This document shows positions 5,996-7,508 of a stretch of 7,508 nt of DNA, one piece after another. Each line of letters begins with the position of its first letter. Position 1 is the stretch's first letter. The notes below the pieces were generated by a model, which searched no databases, was not told the origin of the DNA, and saw only the letters and a program-made list of their open reading frames with translations. The stretch is from an uncultured Pseudomonadota bacterium (GTDB lineage Bacteria > Pseudomonadota > Alphaproteobacteria > Rs-D84): the NCBI GenBank assembly GCA_947165555.1, contig CAMVAR010000028.1:1-7508 (forward strand), given 5' to 3'. Made by a program: the position numbers and the translations under genes.

Positions 5996-7102
5996 ATGTC
6001 GCACAAATTTAACACATGGATTTTCAATGGATTAATAATCGGTATAACGGGGTTTATGTTGGCATCTTGCGATTTATCAACCCCAACACACCGTGGCGAT
6101 GATTCTGTTGTCCCGGCACAAAATTTGAAACGCGTATCTTATTCTGAGTTACCCGATTGGGAAAACGACGATGTGCGTTACGCACTCCAGGCGTTTCGTA
6201 ACTCATGCAAAGCAAAAATTCAGTATAAGGGGCGCATTGTTCCCGACCGTGCGTTATTTACCGAAAAATGCAATATGTTACCCAGCCCCAGTGCCGACAC
6301 CGCGACCGTTCGCGCATGGTTTGAATCGAATTTCCAACCATACAAGATATACAATGATAATGGTACCAGCACCGGCACATATACCGGATACTATTCGCCG
6401 GTAATTCCGGGTTGCCGAACAAAAACTGCCGAATGCAACGAACCATTAATGGGCATTCCGACCGATGGCCGTGCATACAAAGGCGTTTCCAAAAAACAAA
6501 TTGTTGAAAATAAAATCGGACGTGTTTTATATTGGGCAAACATTGTTGATGTTCAAAATATTCAAATCCAGGGCAGCGGTATGTTAAAACTAAGCGATGG
6601 CACATTGGTAAAGTTAAACTTTGCCGCGGTAAATGATTTACCGTTCAAATCCATCGGTGAACAATTGCGCAACCGCGGCATCCGGCCCGATGGCGGATAT
6701 TCTGCGGACGCGGTTTGGACACATTTGAAAAAGAATCCAAAATTGGCCAAAGAGGTTATTTATAATAATCCGCGATATGTTTATTTCTATGAATCGGTCC
6801 CGCCGGATGTAATTGGCAAACTTGGTACACCGCTGTCCAAGATACGCAGTATCGCGATGGACGATTCGCTGTATACGTTGGGTTTGCCCGTATACATCGA
6901 TACCAAACTGTCAAACGGACAAAAATTTAGACGCCTTATGATTGCCCAAGATACTGGCAGTGCCATTCGCGGTTTCGTTCGCGCCGATATATTCTTTGGC
7001 AAAGGCGACGAAGCATATAAATATGCCCACGGCCAACATGCCCAGGGCGAGATGTACATTTTAATGCCCAAAGAATACAGTTATGTCAAACCAAGGAAAT
7101 AA
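5996..7102 (+). CDS. mltA: Membrane-bound lytic murein transglycosylase A (MltA), lipoprotein
   Basis: MltA cleaves the MurNAc-GlcNAc bond of peptidoglycan without water, leaving 1,6-anhydro-MurNAc ends, and acts from the outer membrane in murein turnover. The 368 residues begin with a short polar start, a hydrophobic stretch (about 8-23) and the lipobox L22-A-S-C25, so C25 should be lipidated. The MltA barrel domain shows T130-G-Y-Y133, I191-Q-G-S-G195 and N258-P-R-Y-V-Y-F. It is followed by the 3D domain with L297-P-V-Y, A317-Q-D319-T-G-S-A-I-R-G and A330-D331-I-F-F-G-K-G-D-E-A. By alignment to E. coli MltA, D331 corresponds to catalytic D308 and D319 to D297, so the enzyme looks intact. 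A ribosome site AGGAG (5980-5984) lies 11 nt before the ATG. The gene is divergent from secB and overlaps the following dciA by 20 nt. The Tim44-like gene often found between secB and mltA in alphaproteobacteria is absent. Confidence 0.96.
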   Translation: MSHKFNTWIFNGLIIGITGFMLASCDLSTPTHRGDDSVVPAQNLKRVSYSELPDWENDDVRYALQAFRNSCKAKIQYKGRIVPDRALFTEKCNMLPSPSADTATVRAWFESNFQPYKIYNDNGTSTGTYTGYYSPVIPGCRTKTAECNEPLMGIPTDGRAYKGVSKKQIVENKIGRVLYWANIVDVQNIQIQGSGMLKLSDGTLVKLNFAAVNDLPFKSIGEQLRNRGIRPDGGYSADAVWTHLKKNPKLAKEVIYNNPRYVYFYESVPPDVIGKLGTPLSKIRSIAMDDSLYTLGLPVYIDTKLSNGQKFRRLMIAQDTGSAIRGFVRADIFFGKGDEAYKYAHGQHAQGEMYILMPKEYSYVKPRK

Positions 7103-7415
7103 AAAATTTGATGCACGCGCCAAACGCCCACAAAGTATTGCGGGCGCATTGGGCGGACTGTTAAAAATATTTGGTGTACGTGCATCCGATTCGGATTTGG
7201 TCGCGCGGTGGCCGGAAATAATGGGCCCGGAAATATCCGGCATGGCGGACATCTGCGCGATAAAAAAAACACGCACCGGCGAATATAATATCGTCTTGCG
7301 GCCACGGAATCCGGCGTACACACTGCAATTATCATACATAACAGACGAGATAAAAAATAAAATCAACAAATACTTTGGTGCGACCTGCGTTGCAAAAATA
7401 AGTTTTAGAAAATAG
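7083..7415 (+). CDS. dciA: DciA-like (DUF721) replicative helicase loader
   Basis: The 110-residue protein matches the DUF721/DciA family, the widespread loader of the DnaB replicative helicase in bacteria that lack DnaC or DnaI. The signature is a basic N-terminus (about 1-15), a short helix G21-A-L-G-G-L-L-K, then W43-P-E-I-M-G48-P-E-I (the family W-x-x-I-V-G motif). A beta-strand pair around Y68-N-I-V-L-R-P follows, then a helix L81-Q-L-S-Y-I-T-D-E-I-K-N-K-I-N95 leading to a final strand. This is the KH-like fold expected of DciA, in a short form. The ATG at 7083 lies inside the end of mltA (20-nt overlap) with only a weak A-rich ribosome site, so translation probably depends on ribosomes finishing mltA. 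An 8-nt gap leads to ruvC. The family call is good; the symbol follows the DUF721-DciA equivalence and is not tested for this lineage. Confidence 0.82.
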   Translation: MSNQGNKKFDARAKRPQSIAGALGGLLKIFGVRASDSDLVARWPEIMGPEISGMADICAIKKTRTGEYNIVLRPRNPAYTLQLSYITDEIKNKINKYFGATCVAKISFRK

Positions 7416-7423
7416 GCAAAACA

Positions 7424-7508
7424 ATGACACGCATATTGGGCATAGACCCCGGACTTTTACATACCGGTTGGGCGGTAATCGAAACGGTTGGCAACGCGCG
7501 AAAATATA
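7424..7508 (+). CDS. ruvC: RuvC Holliday-junction resolvase, N-terminal fragment (3' end outside window)
   Basis: The 28 visible codons begin M-T-R-I-L-G-I-D8-P-G-L-L-H-T-G-W16-A-V-I-E, which is the conserved RuvC opening. D8 matches the first catalytic acidic residue (D7 of E. coli), which binds metal for cutting Holliday junctions symmetrically together with the RuvAB branch-migration motor. The start ATG lies 8 nt after the dciA stop; the weak AGG at 7414-7416 overlaps that stop codon. This places ruvC as the third visible gene of the mltA-dciA-ruvC unit. Whether ruvA and ruvB follow is not visible. Confidence 0.95.
   Translation, partial: MTRILGIDPGLLHTGWAVIETVGNARKY

Noticed and set aside
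7061..7369. Minus-strand frames opposite mltA/dciA
   Set aside because: They lie antisense to a recognisable DUF721 gene and have no supporting start signals or family resemblance.
1..7508. Insertion sequence, CRISPR array, tRNA or defence system
   Set aside because: No transposase, terminal inverted repeats, spaced direct repeats, tRNA arms or defence-type nuclease domains were found on reading both strands.

Overview
The window looks like a chromosomal segment of an AT-rich alphaproteobacterium, probably uncultured and possibly host-associated. Three things point there. RecA is strongly proteobacterial. secB lies divergently beside mltA, and these two genes are classic neighbours in alphaproteobacteria. 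A DciA/DUF721 helicase-loader gene leads into ruvC. The taxon is an inference from gene content and style, because no rRNA gene is present.

Layout. From 1 to 321 (+) is the C-terminal end of a probable glycosyltransferase cut by the window edge. It meets, tail to tail with a 4-nt gap, a block of four minus-strand genes. In transcription order these are recA (4128-3055), a capsular-polysaccharide-type glycosyltransferase (3036-2131), and two tandem family-2 glycosyltransferases (2117-1347 and 1336-326). Gaps inside this block are only 10-18 nt, no terminator hairpin is visible, and one good sigma70-like promoter (4155-4183) lies in front of recA. The three sugar-transfer genes may therefore be read from the recA promoter. 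Upstream of recA, also on the minus strand, is an MFS transporter (5368-4184) with its own promoter. Before it is secB (5914-5474), closed by a clear intrinsic terminator. On the plus strand, diverging from secB, runs mltA (lipoprotein lytic transglycosylase) - dciA/DUF721 - ruvC (cut by the right edge). mltA and dciA overlap by 20 nt, and 8 nt separate dciA from ruvC.

How the genes work together. Two themes are mixed. One is envelope biogenesis: surface glycan assembly by the glycosyltransferases, protein export by SecB, and murein turnover by MltA. The other is genome maintenance: RecA strand exchange, DciA loading of the replicative helicase, and RuvC Holliday-junction cleavage. Nearly all of the sequence is coding, and no stretch over about 100 nt lacks a gene.

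I found no tRNA, rRNA, CRISPR array, insertion sequence or toxin/defence module, and nothing that convincingly forms a new biological system. The points most worth a second look are the recA-glycosyltransferase transcription unit with no recognisable SOS operator, the compacted secB/mltA neighbourhood joined to dciA-ruvC, and the RecA L1-loop substitutions.
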